Of a stretch of 33,219 nucleotides of DNA, positions 15,016-22,321 are shown piece by piece; the first letter of the stretch is position 1; the number at the start of each line of letters is the position of its first letter. The notes under the pieces are model-generated. The model had not been told where the DNA came from, did not search any database, and saw only the letters and a list, made by a program, of their open reading frames with translations. Source of the DNA: Comamonadaceae bacterium (GTDB taxonomy: Bacteria; Pseudomonadota; Gammaproteobacteria; Burkholderiales; Burkholderiaceae_C). The stretch covers positions 1 through 33,219 of the forward strand of contig CANKBG010000028.1 in assembly GCA_947479935.1 (NCBI GenBank). The letters are read 5' to 3'. The translations under genes were made by a program, and so were the position numbers.

Positions 15016-15671
15016 GCTATACACGTCGTACCAAAGATGAACTGGCCGCTCGCGTTGCAAGGGACATTCCAGAAGGCGCTACGGTTAACTTAGGCATTGG
15101 ACAACCGACCTTGGTGGCCAATCACATACCGCCCACGCTTGAAATCTTGTTGCACAGCGAAAATGGTATTTTGGGCATGGGGCCTGCCCCTGCGGAAGGC
15201 CAAGAAGATTACGACTTGATCAATGCAGGCAAACAACCGGTGACCTTGCTACCTGGCGGTGCTTTTTTCCATCATGCTGACAGCTTTGCCATGATGCGCG
15301 GCGGGCATTTAGACATTTGTGTGTTGGGCGCTTTTCAAGTTAGTGCCACGGGCGATCTGGCCAATTGGCACACGGGGGAGGTGGGTGCCATTCCCGCAGT
15401 GGGTGGCGCCATGGATTTGGCCATTGGGGCCAAGCAAACTTGGGTCATGATGGACTTGCTCACCAAGCAAGGGCAGAGCAAATTGGTCTCTGCGTGCAGT
15501 TACCCCTTAACGGGTATTGGCTGTGTCAAGCGCGTCTATACCGATTTGGCCACGCTGGCTTGCTCAGCCGATGGGCTGTTGGTGATCGACATGGTGCCAG
15601 GTTTAACGTTAGAGGCTTTGTCGCAAATTATTGGCTTGCCGCTGGTTTTAATGGCTTCGTCGCCATCATGA
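15012..15671 (+). CDS. pcaJ: 3-oxoadipate CoA-transferase subunit B
   Basis: The 219-residue protein matches PcaJ: NLGIGQPTLVANH, the catalytic glutamate E51 in HSENGILGMG, which forms the CoA thioester, and GGAFFHHADSFAMMRGGHLD. It supplies the active site of the PcaIJ transferase. The family usually ends a few residues after a GVPL-type motif. Here IGLPL is followed by eight more residues, and these codons overlap the 3' end of the convergent MFS transporter gene by 44 bp. The start overlaps the pcaI stop (ATGA). Confidence 0.92.
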   Translation: MSYTRRTKDELAARVARDIPEGATVNLGIGQPTLVANHIPPTLEILLHSENGILGMGPAPAEGQEDYDLINAGKQPVTLLPGGAFFHHADSFAMMRGGHLDICVLGAFQVSATGDLANWHTGEVGAIPAVGGAMDLAIGAKQTWVMMDLLTKQGQSKLVSACSYPLTGIGCVKRVYTDLATLACSADGLLVIDMVPGLTLEALSQIIGLPLVLMASSPS

Positions 15672-16866
15672 AACACAGCGAGCCCAAGGCTGAAAGCAAA
15701 GCAAGCAGGCTGAAGCCCAATTGGTAATTGCCAGTGAGATCGGCCAGCACACCAGCCAACATGGGACCGATAATTTGACCTAAAGAAATAATGGCGGCAG
15801 ACAAGCCCATGATGAGGCCAATGGCATTGCGGCCAAAATAATCGGCTCGAATGGCTTGCATGAAGGGCCCTCGCAAGCCCCAAGCGACACCATGAAAAAC
15901 ACCAAAAGCAATGAGCATGGCCATGTCGTTGGCAAAGGTGAGGCAAACCATGCCGAGCGCATGTGCCAACATGCAAAGCGCAGCCACTTTTCTTTTCTCG
16001 AACATATCACCCAAAGTGGCGCCCATCAGAACGCCCCCCAATTGCGCAAAGGTCATGAACAAGATCACCCAACTGGCGGTGGACACCGAATAACCTAAGC
16101 CTTCTTTCATGTGCGTAATGGCATGCACATTGACAGCAGAGACGATCAAAAGTGCCAGGCCGTGCCCAATGGCCAGCATCCAAAAAGCGCGAGTTTGAAC
16201 GGCTTCTTTGGCTGTGAATTCAACTTGAACTGAAAGCGGCGCGTCGCCTGGTTCTGCGACTTTCAGGGAAGGATCAATGCCATCTACATGTTGGCCGTGG
16301 TCCTCAGGCCGCCTGAGAATCATACCCGCCAAGGGCAGACCAAAAACCAAGACGAGCAAGCCTGTACCGCCTGCGGTGTATCGCCAACCCCAGCTATCAA
16401 TAGACCATGCCATGAGAGGCACCACCAGGCCGCCCATGGCCAGTCCCAAACTCATAATGGACAGCGCGCGTGCTCTGAATTTTTCAAACCATTGAACCAT
16501 GGCAACTGAAAGTGGGAAGTAGCCGCTGAGGCTGGCGCCAATGGCCATCAAAATGGCGCTGGTGTAAAACGTGGCGACAGCGTTCACTTGGCTGAGCAAG
16601 AGCAAGCCGCCGCTGAAAAGCACGATGCCCAAGCGGATCATTGCTTGCGGGCCCACTCGGTCCATGATCCAGCCCAAAATGGGGCCAATGATGGCCGCTT
16701 CGACAGATTGCAAAGCGGCAGCACCCGACAAAGTGGTTTTGCTCCAGCCCATTTCGTCTGAAAGTACGGCGATGTAAAGACCCAGTGCTTGCGTGAGGAA
16801 GGCGGCCAGCAAAAACTGAATGCCACAGGCTGCACCCACCATACGCCAACCGTAAAAAATTTTCAT
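15628..16866 (-). CDS. MFS transporter (monocarboxylate/aromatic-acid type)
   Basis: The start was set at ATG 16866, giving the common MKIFYGWRMV opening of this MFS branch; TTG 16878 would add four residues. The 412-residue product has about 12 hydrophobic segments in two halves, with the cytoplasmic loop motifs GWIMDRVGPQAMIRLG (between helices 2 and 3) and GATLGDMFEKRKVAALCM (the repeat in the second half), and a charged central loop near residues 190-215. FYGW-type MFS proteins move monocarboxylates, oxalate or aromatic acids by proton symport. The substrate is not evident, though its position between pcaIJ and a Bug receptor suggests an organic acid of the local pathway. It is tail-to-tail with pcaJ, with the last 44 bp overlapping. 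Confidence 0.88.
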   Translation of the reverse strand: MKIFYGWRMVGAACGIQFLLAAFLTQALGLYIAVLSDEMGWSKTTLSGAAALQSVEAAIIGPILGWIMDRVGPQAMIRLGIVLFSGGLLLLSQVNAVATFYTSAILMAIGASLSGYFPLSVAMVQWFEKFRARALSIMSLGLAMGGLVVPLMAWSIDSWGWRYTAGGTGLLVLVFGLPLAGMILRRPEDHGQHVDGIDPSLKVAEPGDAPLSVQVEFTAKEAVQTRAFWMLAIGHGLALLIVSAVNVHAITHMKEGLGYSVSTASWVILFMTFAQLGGVLMGATLGDMFEKRKVAALCMLAHALGMVCLTFANDMAMLIAFGVFHGVAWGLRGPFMQAIRADYFGRNAIGLIMGLSAAIISLGQIIGPMLAGVLADLTGNYQLGFSLLALLSALGSLCFMMATKPLKPAASQ

Positions 16867-17198
16867 GCAGAAGAACAACCAGGTTTGCGATTAGAGTGAG
16901 AAATTGCCAATTGAGTTTAGCATTCAGAATAAGAGGATCGTGGGTTTTCACAGGGCTGTGACTTATTCTCTTAGTCCAGAGGAACTTCTCATGCGCCTGA
17001 GCTATTTCGCCATGCTCCTTTGGCAAAATTGTTTACGCGGGCATGGACTTGGTAGATCCTGCGCTGGGCAAACGATCCATGTAATTGATGGCCCACGAGG
17101 CTATGCCGCGTTTGAACCAAGCTTTGGAGCTTGGTTCTGCCATCAATGCGGATGCAGCGCTGGTTTAGGCAGGCTGCAATTTGAAAAACGTCAAGCTG
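16867..17198. other. 332-bp gene-free region with hairpins and possible ORF remnant
   Basis: This gap lies between the MFS start and the Bug receptor stop, both on the minus strand. Inside are nested inverted repeats: attgatggc (17084-17092) with gccatcaat (17139-17147), enclosing aaccaagc (17115-17122) with gcttggtt (17129-17136). The inner hairpin has no T-tract. A plus-strand frame carries protein-like pieces (GKIVYAGMDLVDPALGKRSM, stop, then MPRLNQALELGSAINADAAL) broken by stops, so an old, decayed gene end is possible but unproven. Open plus-strand frame 16904-17212 does not resemble a known protein. The MFS promoter must also lie here but was not located. Confidence 0.45.
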
Positions 17199-18188
17199 TT
17201 ATTCAGCTTTGATGTTGTTGTCGGCAATTAATTTTGAATATTTGCTTTTCTCGTCTGCCAAGAAAGCTTTAAATTCATCTTGTGTGGTAGCCATGGCTTC
17301 AACGCCCAATCCTCCAAATCGTTCTTTCAGATCAGGGTTGGCCATGATTTTGACCAGCGCAGTGTAATAGGCATCAACCACAGGTTTGGGCGTTCCGGCA
17401 GGTAAGAACACCCCCCACCAATTGACAGCCACCAAACCAGATAGACCTGCTTCTGCAAATGTGGGAATTTCTGGTGACAAAGGTGATCGCTTGGCGCTGG
17501 TAATGGCCAAGGCGCGCAAGCGGCCCGTTCTGATGTGCTGAATGACAGGCAATGCGTCGGAGACCATCATGTCAATTTGGCCAGCCAACAAATCATTCAC
17601 AGCCAATCCGCCACCTTTGTAAGGAACACCCACCATTTTGACATTCGCTTGTCGCATGATGAGTTCGCCGCCCAAGTGGGCCATGCTGCCAGGGCCACTG
17701 TTGCCAAAATTCAAAGTGCCTGGTTTGTTTCGCGCTGCAACCAACAAATCGTTTAAGTTTTTAAAGGGGGAGGCTGCAGGAACTGCCAAGATGTTGGGGC
17801 CTGTCGCAGTGAGTGAAACTGGAATGAAATCCTTCTCCATGCTGTAAGGTACTTTGGTAATAAGGGGGTTGACCGATGCGGGGCCTAAGTTGCCAACCAC
17901 AAAGGTGTAGCCATCGGCGGGTTGGCGCGCTGTGTACTCCATGCCAATGGATCCGGCCGCACCGGGTTTGCTTTCGATGACGACCGGTTGACCCCAAACT
18001 TCGCTGAGCTTTTGTCCCATGATGCGGGCCATGAGGTCAGAGCTCCCGCCTGGCGGATAGGTTACAACCAGTTTGACGGGTTTGGTGGGAAAGGTTTGAG
18101 CCTGGGCTTGGAACATGCCGCAAAAGCTGAGTAAAACAAAGGAAAGTTGGAACAAATTCTTCCATCGCTGAGCCAATACAAAATTCAT
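17199..18188 (-). CDS. Second orphan Bug/TctC-family periplasmic receptor
   Basis: The start was set at ATG 18188: AGGAGA lies 6 nt upstream, whereas the GTG at 18191 is only 3 nt away from it. The 329-residue protein has a signal peptide ending near FQAQAQ, then the Bug motifs PTKPVKLVVTYPPGGSSDLM, WGQPVVIESKPGAAGSIG and DGYTFVVGNLG, and a VPYKGGGLAVNDLLAGQIDM lobe. It is a high-affinity carboxylate receptor by family; the ligand is unknown. As with the other Bug gene, no TctAB partner is next to it. It is divergent from the LVIVD-repeat gene, with a 99-bp shared promoter region. Confidence 0.92.
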   Translation of the reverse strand: MNFVLAQRWKNLFQLSFVLLSFCGMFQAQAQTFPTKPVKLVVTYPPGGSSDLMARIMGQKLSEVWGQPVVIESKPGAAGSIGMEYTARQPADGYTFVVGNLGPASVNPLITKVPYSMEKDFIPVSLTATGPNILAVPAASPFKNLNDLLVAARNKPGTLNFGNSGPGSMAHLGGELIMRQANVKMVGVPYKGGGLAVNDLLAGQIDMMVSDALPVIQHIRTGRLRALAITSAKRSPLSPEIPTFAEAGLSGLVAVNWWGVFLPAGTPKPVVDAYYTALVKIMANPDLKERFGGLGVEAMATTQDEFKAFLADEKSKYSKLIADNNIKAE

Positions 18189-18220
18189 CACGTGTCTCCT
18201 GATTATGGTTAGGGAATATC

Positions 18221-18252
18221 TTGAGCAGCCTCGAATTCCTTTCCGCTATATT
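18221..18252 (+). promoter_or_regulatory. Possible promoter of the LVIVD-COG0523 genes
   Basis: TATATT at 18247-18252 is a good -10 candidate 35 bp before the ATG at 18288. TTGAGC at 18221-18226 would be the -35 with a 20-bp spacer, the same sequence and spacing as upstream of the DapA-family gene at 11659-11690. The long spacer makes the -35 assignment doubtful. Confidence 0.3.
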
Positions 18253-18287
18253 ACAGACTCAACAAAATTTTTGATGAGTATTTACCC

Positions 18288-19535
18288 ATGCTTAACGCAC
18301 CCCAACCTGCATCGAGAGCTGATCAAACCTTGTCTCTCAACATGAAATTGTTGGCCCACCATGAGCTGGGAGGCTTTGGTGGGCTAGGTGAGGGAATGGG
18401 AATGCAACTGACGTCGGATGGGCGTCGCATCTTGTGGCTGGCACACGAATCTGCGCCTAAAAACTTCTCGGGTGTTGATGTCTCTGACCCCCAAAATCCC
18501 AAACTCATTGTGCAAACTGAATTGCCTCACATGAAGCTGCGTTCTAATTCTTTAGACGTGGTGGGCAACATCATGGTGGTGGCTTACCAAGCGACCACGG
18601 TGGGTATTAAGCCTGCGGGCATTGATATTTTTGATGTGAGCAAACCAGAAACACCACGCTTGCTTTCTCATTTTGACTGCTCAGGCCCTTATTCCCGTGG
18701 TGTTCATGCGGTTTGGTTTGTTGATGGCCGGTATGTTCACATGTCTGCTGGCGCCTCCGATTTTCAACCGCGCAACCCATTAGACGATCAGTTCTACAGG
18801 ATCATTGACATCATCAATCCCGAAAAACCAGTGGAAGTAGGGCGCTGGTGGTATCCGGGTACGCGTGAAGGCGATGAAGCGCCACCTCCGCCGCGATTAC
18901 CCGCTCAGTTTGACACGGGCTTTCGAACACACAATACCAATGTATTTCCAGAACAGCCTCACCGTGCCTTCATCGGCTACATCGATGGGGGCGCTGTGGT
19001 GCTAGATATCTCTGACCTGAAGAACATCAAGGTGGTTTCGCAGTGGAACCATTCGCCGCCTTTCAATGGTTTTACACATACTGTGTTGCCGCTCTTTGAC
19101 CGAGGCTTGTGGATTGTGAGCGACGAGTGTGTTCAAGACAACGGTGCAGATTGGCCCAAGTTGGTGTGGGTGGTCGATTCACGCAACGAAGCCAACCCTG
19201 TGCCTATTGGCACATTTCCCGCGCCTCCTTATGACGCATTTGCCAAACGTGGCGGACGTTTTGGCGCGCATAATTTGCACGAAAATTTGCCAGGCCCTAC
19301 ATCGTTCAGATCGGACACCATCATTGTGGGCTCGTTCTTCAATGCAGGCGTGCGGGTCTACGACACCAGCAACCCCTATCAAGTGCAAGAGATTGCTTAC
19401 TTTGTGCCGGGTGCGCCCAAACTATCGCCAGCGGGCGCCATTCAACTCAATGATGTGTATGTCGATGACCGACGCATTGTCTACACCGTAGATCGCTTTA
19501 CAGGCGGCTTGTACATTCTTGAAATGAACATTTAA
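18288..19535 (+). CDS. LVIVD-repeat beta-propeller protein
   Basis: The 415-residue protein is built of repeats that end in strands such as GVDVSDPQNPKLIVQ, GIDIFDVSKPETPRLLS, RIIDIINPEKPVEVGRW, AVVLDISDLKNIKVVSQ and VRVYDTSNPYQVQEIAYF. This is the (V/I)DxSxPxxP pattern of LVIVD/beta-propeller proteins. No signal peptide is visible, so it appears cytoplasmic. Conserved histidines (AHHELGG near the start, GAHNLHE late) resemble the metal-site region of selenium-binding-protein-like propellers, which may mean a metal-dependent enzyme, but this is speculative. It starts a plus-strand run followed by the COG0523 GTPase after 12 bp and the Gfo/Idh/MocA gene. Function unknown; the repeat assignment is solid. 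Confidence 0.8.
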   Translation: MLNAPQPASRADQTLSLNMKLLAHHELGGFGGLGEGMGMQLTSDGRRILWLAHESAPKNFSGVDVSDPQNPKLIVQTELPHMKLRSNSLDVVGNIMVVAYQATTVGIKPAGIDIFDVSKPETPRLLSHFDCSGPYSRGVHAVWFVDGRYVHMSAGASDFQPRNPLDDQFYRIIDIINPEKPVEVGRWWYPGTREGDEAPPPPRLPAQFDTGFRTHNTNVFPEQPHRAFIGYIDGGAVVLDISDLKNIKVVSQWNHSPPFNGFTHTVLPLFDRGLWIVSDECVQDNGADWPKLVWVVDSRNEANPVPIGTFPAPPYDAFAKRGGRFGAHNLHENLPGPTSFRSDTIIVGSFFNAGVRVYDTSNPYQVQEIAYFVPGAPKLSPAGAIQLNDVYVDDRRIVYTVDRFTGGLYILEMNI

Positions 19536-19547
19536 AGTGAAGCTGCA

Positions 19548-20612
19548 GTGACTTGGTCGCGCGATATGTTGGCTGGAAAAATACCTGTGACTTTGGTCAC
19601 GGGGTTTCTTGGCAGCGGTAAAACCACCCTTATCTCCAAACTGTTGTTGCATCCCGATATGCGGCGTGTGGCCGTGGTCATCAATGAGATCGGTGAAATT
19701 GGTATTGATCACGACTTGGTTACCCTGTCTTCAGAAAATATCACGCTGTTGGCAAATGGATGTATCTGTTGTTCGGTTCGAACTGATTTGCAAGAAACTC
19801 TGCGAGACCTTTTTGCACAACGCCGCGTGGGAGAAGTGTTTGACTTTGACCGCGTGATTGTAGAAACAACGGGTCTGGCAGATCCAGCACCCGTGGTTCA
19901 AACACTGGCCAGTGACACCTTGCTGGCGGCTCGCTATCGCTTGGATGGCCTGATCACTTTGGTCGATGGCCTGCATGGTGTAGGCCAAATTGACCAGCAG
20001 ACAGAAGCTGTGAAGCAAATTGCAATTGCAGACAAAATATTGGTGACTAAAACAGATTTGGTCAAGGCTGATCATTTAGAAACTTTGTGCCAGCGCGTTC
20101 GACAACTTAACTCGCAATCACCGATTGAATTCATCCGGCAGGGCGAAGTTGATCCAAAGAGCTTGATTGATTTAGGCTTGTCGTCTTCGCATGCCAGCCT
20201 CAATACGCTGCAATTTTTGGGTGAAGCATTGAATGACGGTGTTGCTTTCGAAAGCAAGGGACGGTATTTAGGCCAAAAATCCAACGCGCACAGTGCCGCG
20301 GTGAAAACCTTGTCTTTGCGATTCAATGAGCCCTTTGAATGGCTCTCTTTTACTTCAGCCCTTGAATTACTGACCACCTTAAGAGGGCCAGATTTGCTTC
20401 GCTTGAAGGGCATCGTGAACGTTGAAGGAGAGCCCGTGGTGGTTCAGGGGGTACAGCATATTTTTGAGACACCTGTGAAAATGGACCGTTGGCCCAGTGA
20501 GGACATGGATTCACGCTTGGTGTTCATTGTTCGCAATATGGAGCTCGATGTGATTCGAAATTTATTTCAAGCAGTTGGCGCCATCAAGTCGTCATCTATC
20601 AGCACCACTTAA
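19548..20612 (+). CDS. COG0523 (CobW/G3E) GTPase, putative metallochaperone
   Basis: The 354-residue protein has the G3E GTPase motifs: Walker A GFLGSGKTT at 19-27, NEIGE at 46-50, the metal-binding CxCC (CICC, 72-75) that defines COG0523, ETTG (106-109) for Mg2+, and the base-recognition TKTD at 167-170. The C-terminal CobW_C domain follows from about residue 250. COG0523 proteins use GTP hydrolysis to insert or allocate metals (Zn, Co, nitrile-hydratase Fe/Co). It sits among genes for metal-dependent enzymes (ACMSD-like decarboxylase, deacetylase, SMP-30 lactonase), so local metal loading is a reasonable inference. The annotated start is GTG 19548; ATG 19566 is equally possible and would begin MLAGKIPVT. 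Confidence 0.88.
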   Translation: MTWSRDMLAGKIPVTLVTGFLGSGKTTLISKLLLHPDMRRVAVVINEIGEIGIDHDLVTLSSENITLLANGCICCSVRTDLQETLRDLFAQRRVGEVFDFDRVIVETTGLADPAPVVQTLASDTLLAARYRLDGLITLVDGLHGVGQIDQQTEAVKQIAIADKILVTKTDLVKADHLETLCQRVRQLNSQSPIEFIRQGEVDPKSLIDLGLSSSHASLNTLQFLGEALNDGVAFESKGRYLGQKSNAHSAAVKTLSLRFNEPFEWLSFTSALELLTTLRGPDLLRLKGIVNVEGEPVVVQGVQHIFETPVKMDRWPSEDMDSRLVFIVRNMELDVIRNLFQAVGAIKSSSISTT

Positions 20613-20649
20613 TTGGTTAACTGACCTTTTTGTCAATCAAAGGCATTTC

Positions 20650-21711
20650 ATGGCTACTGTATCTTTAGACACTTCAATCAACTCATTGCCCGTCCAAATA
20701 GGTTTGGTAGGTTATGGCTGGTGGGGCAAGACCATTGCCCAACAAATTTCAACATCTGGCCAGTTGAGTTTGAAAGCCGTGGTTGAATTGGATCCACAGT
20801 TGCGAAACCAAATGAGCCATGATCCTATCTTGAAGGGCGTACAAATACTTTCAGACTTTGATGCATTTTTGCAAATCACGAATATGGAAGCGGTCATTTT
20901 GTGCACGCCGCATCAGCAGCATGCCAATCAAATTGTGGCCGCGGCACAAACTGGCAAACATGTTTTTTGTGAAAAGCCTTTGTGCCTCACTTATGTTGAT
21001 GCACAAAAAGCCATTGCCACTTGTGTGACTCACGGTAGAGTTTTAGGCATTGGCCATGAGCGTCGGTTTGAGCCCTCAGTGATTCAACTGCGTCAAGACA
21101 TTCAATCAGGCGTGCTCGGCACCATCTTGCAAATTGAAGCCAACTTTAGCCAAGACAAGTTTTTTGCATTGCCTAAAGACAATTGGCGCCTTTCAAATCA
21201 ACACGCCCCTGTGGGCCCTCTGACTGCAACGGGCATTCATTTGGTTGATTTGGCGATTGCCATTTTGGGTCCAGCCGAATCTGTTTGGGCGCGCTTGGCC
21301 ACACGCGGATCTAATTTTGAAAATGGAGACACCTTGGGCATCATGCTGGGCTTTGCGGGGGGCGCCAATGCACTCATCAGTGCCATTTTGGCCACCCCTT
21401 TTGAGGGCCGATTCGCTGTCTATGGCTCTAAAGGCTGGGTGGAAATACGCGATCGGAAGCATCCTGAAAGCCCTGCGGGTTGGGACATCAAATGCGTGAT
21501 GCAAGGCCAAGAACCGGTCGTGACCTTTGCTGAAAAATTTCCCAGCGTGCTGTCCAATCTGGAAGCATTTGCCAAAGCCGTTCGGGGCGAGCAGCCTTAT
21601 CCTGTGAGCCATGCTGAAATGTTGGCCAATGTGGCTGCCTTAGAGGCCATCATGAAGTCGGTCACTTCGCGTCAGGTAGAGTCTGTGGCTACACCGTCAA
21701 TTGCGCTTTAA
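20650..21711 (+). CDS. Gfo/Idh/MocA-family NAD(P)-dependent oxidoreductase
   Basis: The start was set at ATG 20650, after an aaagg sequence; the frame is open back to 20575, but that would overlap the GTPase gene and adds unrelated residues. The 353-residue product has the Rossmann loop GYGWWG (21-26), the acidic turn after the second strand, TPHQQHANQIVAAAQTGKHV and the signature EKPLCLT (108-114) that places the catalytic lysine K109. The C-terminal alpha/beta domain includes GPLTATGIHLVDLAI. Family members oxidise or reduce sugars, inositols and related diols, and some act in aromatic catabolism (dihydrodiol dehydrogenases). It is plus-strand, after the GTPase and 74 bp before the flavin reductase. 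Confidence 0.88.
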   Translation: MATVSLDTSINSLPVQIGLVGYGWWGKTIAQQISTSGQLSLKAVVELDPQLRNQMSHDPILKGVQILSDFDAFLQITNMEAVILCTPHQQHANQIVAAAQTGKHVFCEKPLCLTYVDAQKAIATCVTHGRVLGIGHERRFEPSVIQLRQDIQSGVLGTILQIEANFSQDKFFALPKDNWRLSNQHAPVGPLTATGIHLVDLAIAILGPAESVWARLATRGSNFENGDTLGIMLGFAGGANALISAILATPFEGRFAVYGSKGWVEIRDRKHPESPAGWDIKCVMQGQEPVVTFAEKFPSVLSNLEAFAKAVRGEQPYPVSHAEMLANVAALEAIMKSVTSRQVESVATPSIAL

Positions 21712-21785
21712 TTAGGCCACAATATCAAAATTTTTAAGGGAAACTCCTGACGAGTTGGCATTCTGTCAGCCCGTAAAGTCCTCAG

Positions 21786-22295
21786 ATGAATACAAAAAGC
21801 AACATAAGCTGGGATAAGCGCGATTTGCGTACTGCTTTGGGCAGTTTTGGCACTGGTGTGACGGTTGTCACTTCTGGCAACGCCCAATCGCGTTTGGTAG
21901 GCGTTACTGCCAACTCTTTCAGTTCTGTTTCCTTGGAGCCGCCCATTGTGTTGTGGAGTTTGGTTTCCTCTTCACCCAGCTTGGAAGTCTTTGATGAAAC
22001 GGGACGCTTTGTCATCAACGTTTTAGCGCTTCGGCAAATGGACTTTTCAAAGCAATTTTCAAAAACACTGACAGACAAGTTTGATGGCGTGGATTACATC
22101 GAGGGATTGGGCGGTCTGCCTGTGATTCAAAATTGTGTGGCGACCTTTGAATGCAAAACCATTCAGCGAACTTTGGTGGGTGACCATATTTTGTTTTTAG
22201 GACAAGTTGAAAATTATGTCTACGAAAACAAGGCTCCTTTGTTATTTTGCCAGGGCAATTACCTGCAGGTTGCTGAAGCCTTGCTCAGCAATTAA
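21786..22295 (+). CDS. Flavin reductase (HpaC/DIM6-NTAB family), oxygenase component
   Basis: The 169-residue protein has the flavin reductase fold: RTALGSFGTGVTVVTS, then the flavin-binding VGVTANSFSSVSLEPPIVLW, and a C-terminal GDHILFLGQVENY strand. It reduces FMN or FAD with NAD(P)H and hands the free reduced flavin to a partner monooxygenase. The partner is most likely the luciferase-like enzyme 26 bp downstream; it could also serve the class D monooxygenase at 24566-25792, which has no reductase of its own here. RutF/HpaC-type pairing of reductase and monooxygenase is well known. The ribosome binding site is weak. Confidence 0.9.
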   Translation: MNTKSNISWDKRDLRTALGSFGTGVTVVTSGNAQSRLVGVTANSFSSVSLEPPIVLWSLVSSSPSLEVFDETGRFVINVLALRQMDFSKQFSKTLTDKFDGVDYIEGLGGLPVIQNCVATFECKTIQRTLVGDHILFLGQVENYVYENKAPLLFCQGNYLQVAEALLSN

Positions 22296-22321
22296 AAATA
22301 AAAAATCAATCTGGAATTACC

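Noticed and set aside
16904-17212. 102-codon plus-strand frame in the gap between the Bug and MFS genes
   Set aside because: No convincing start signal, no known motifs, and it runs into the 3' end of the Bug gene; recorded only as a gene-free region.
21752-21775. Inverted repeat ctgac...gtcag before the flavin reductase
   Set aside because: Five-base arms with a long spacer occur often by chance; no further support.
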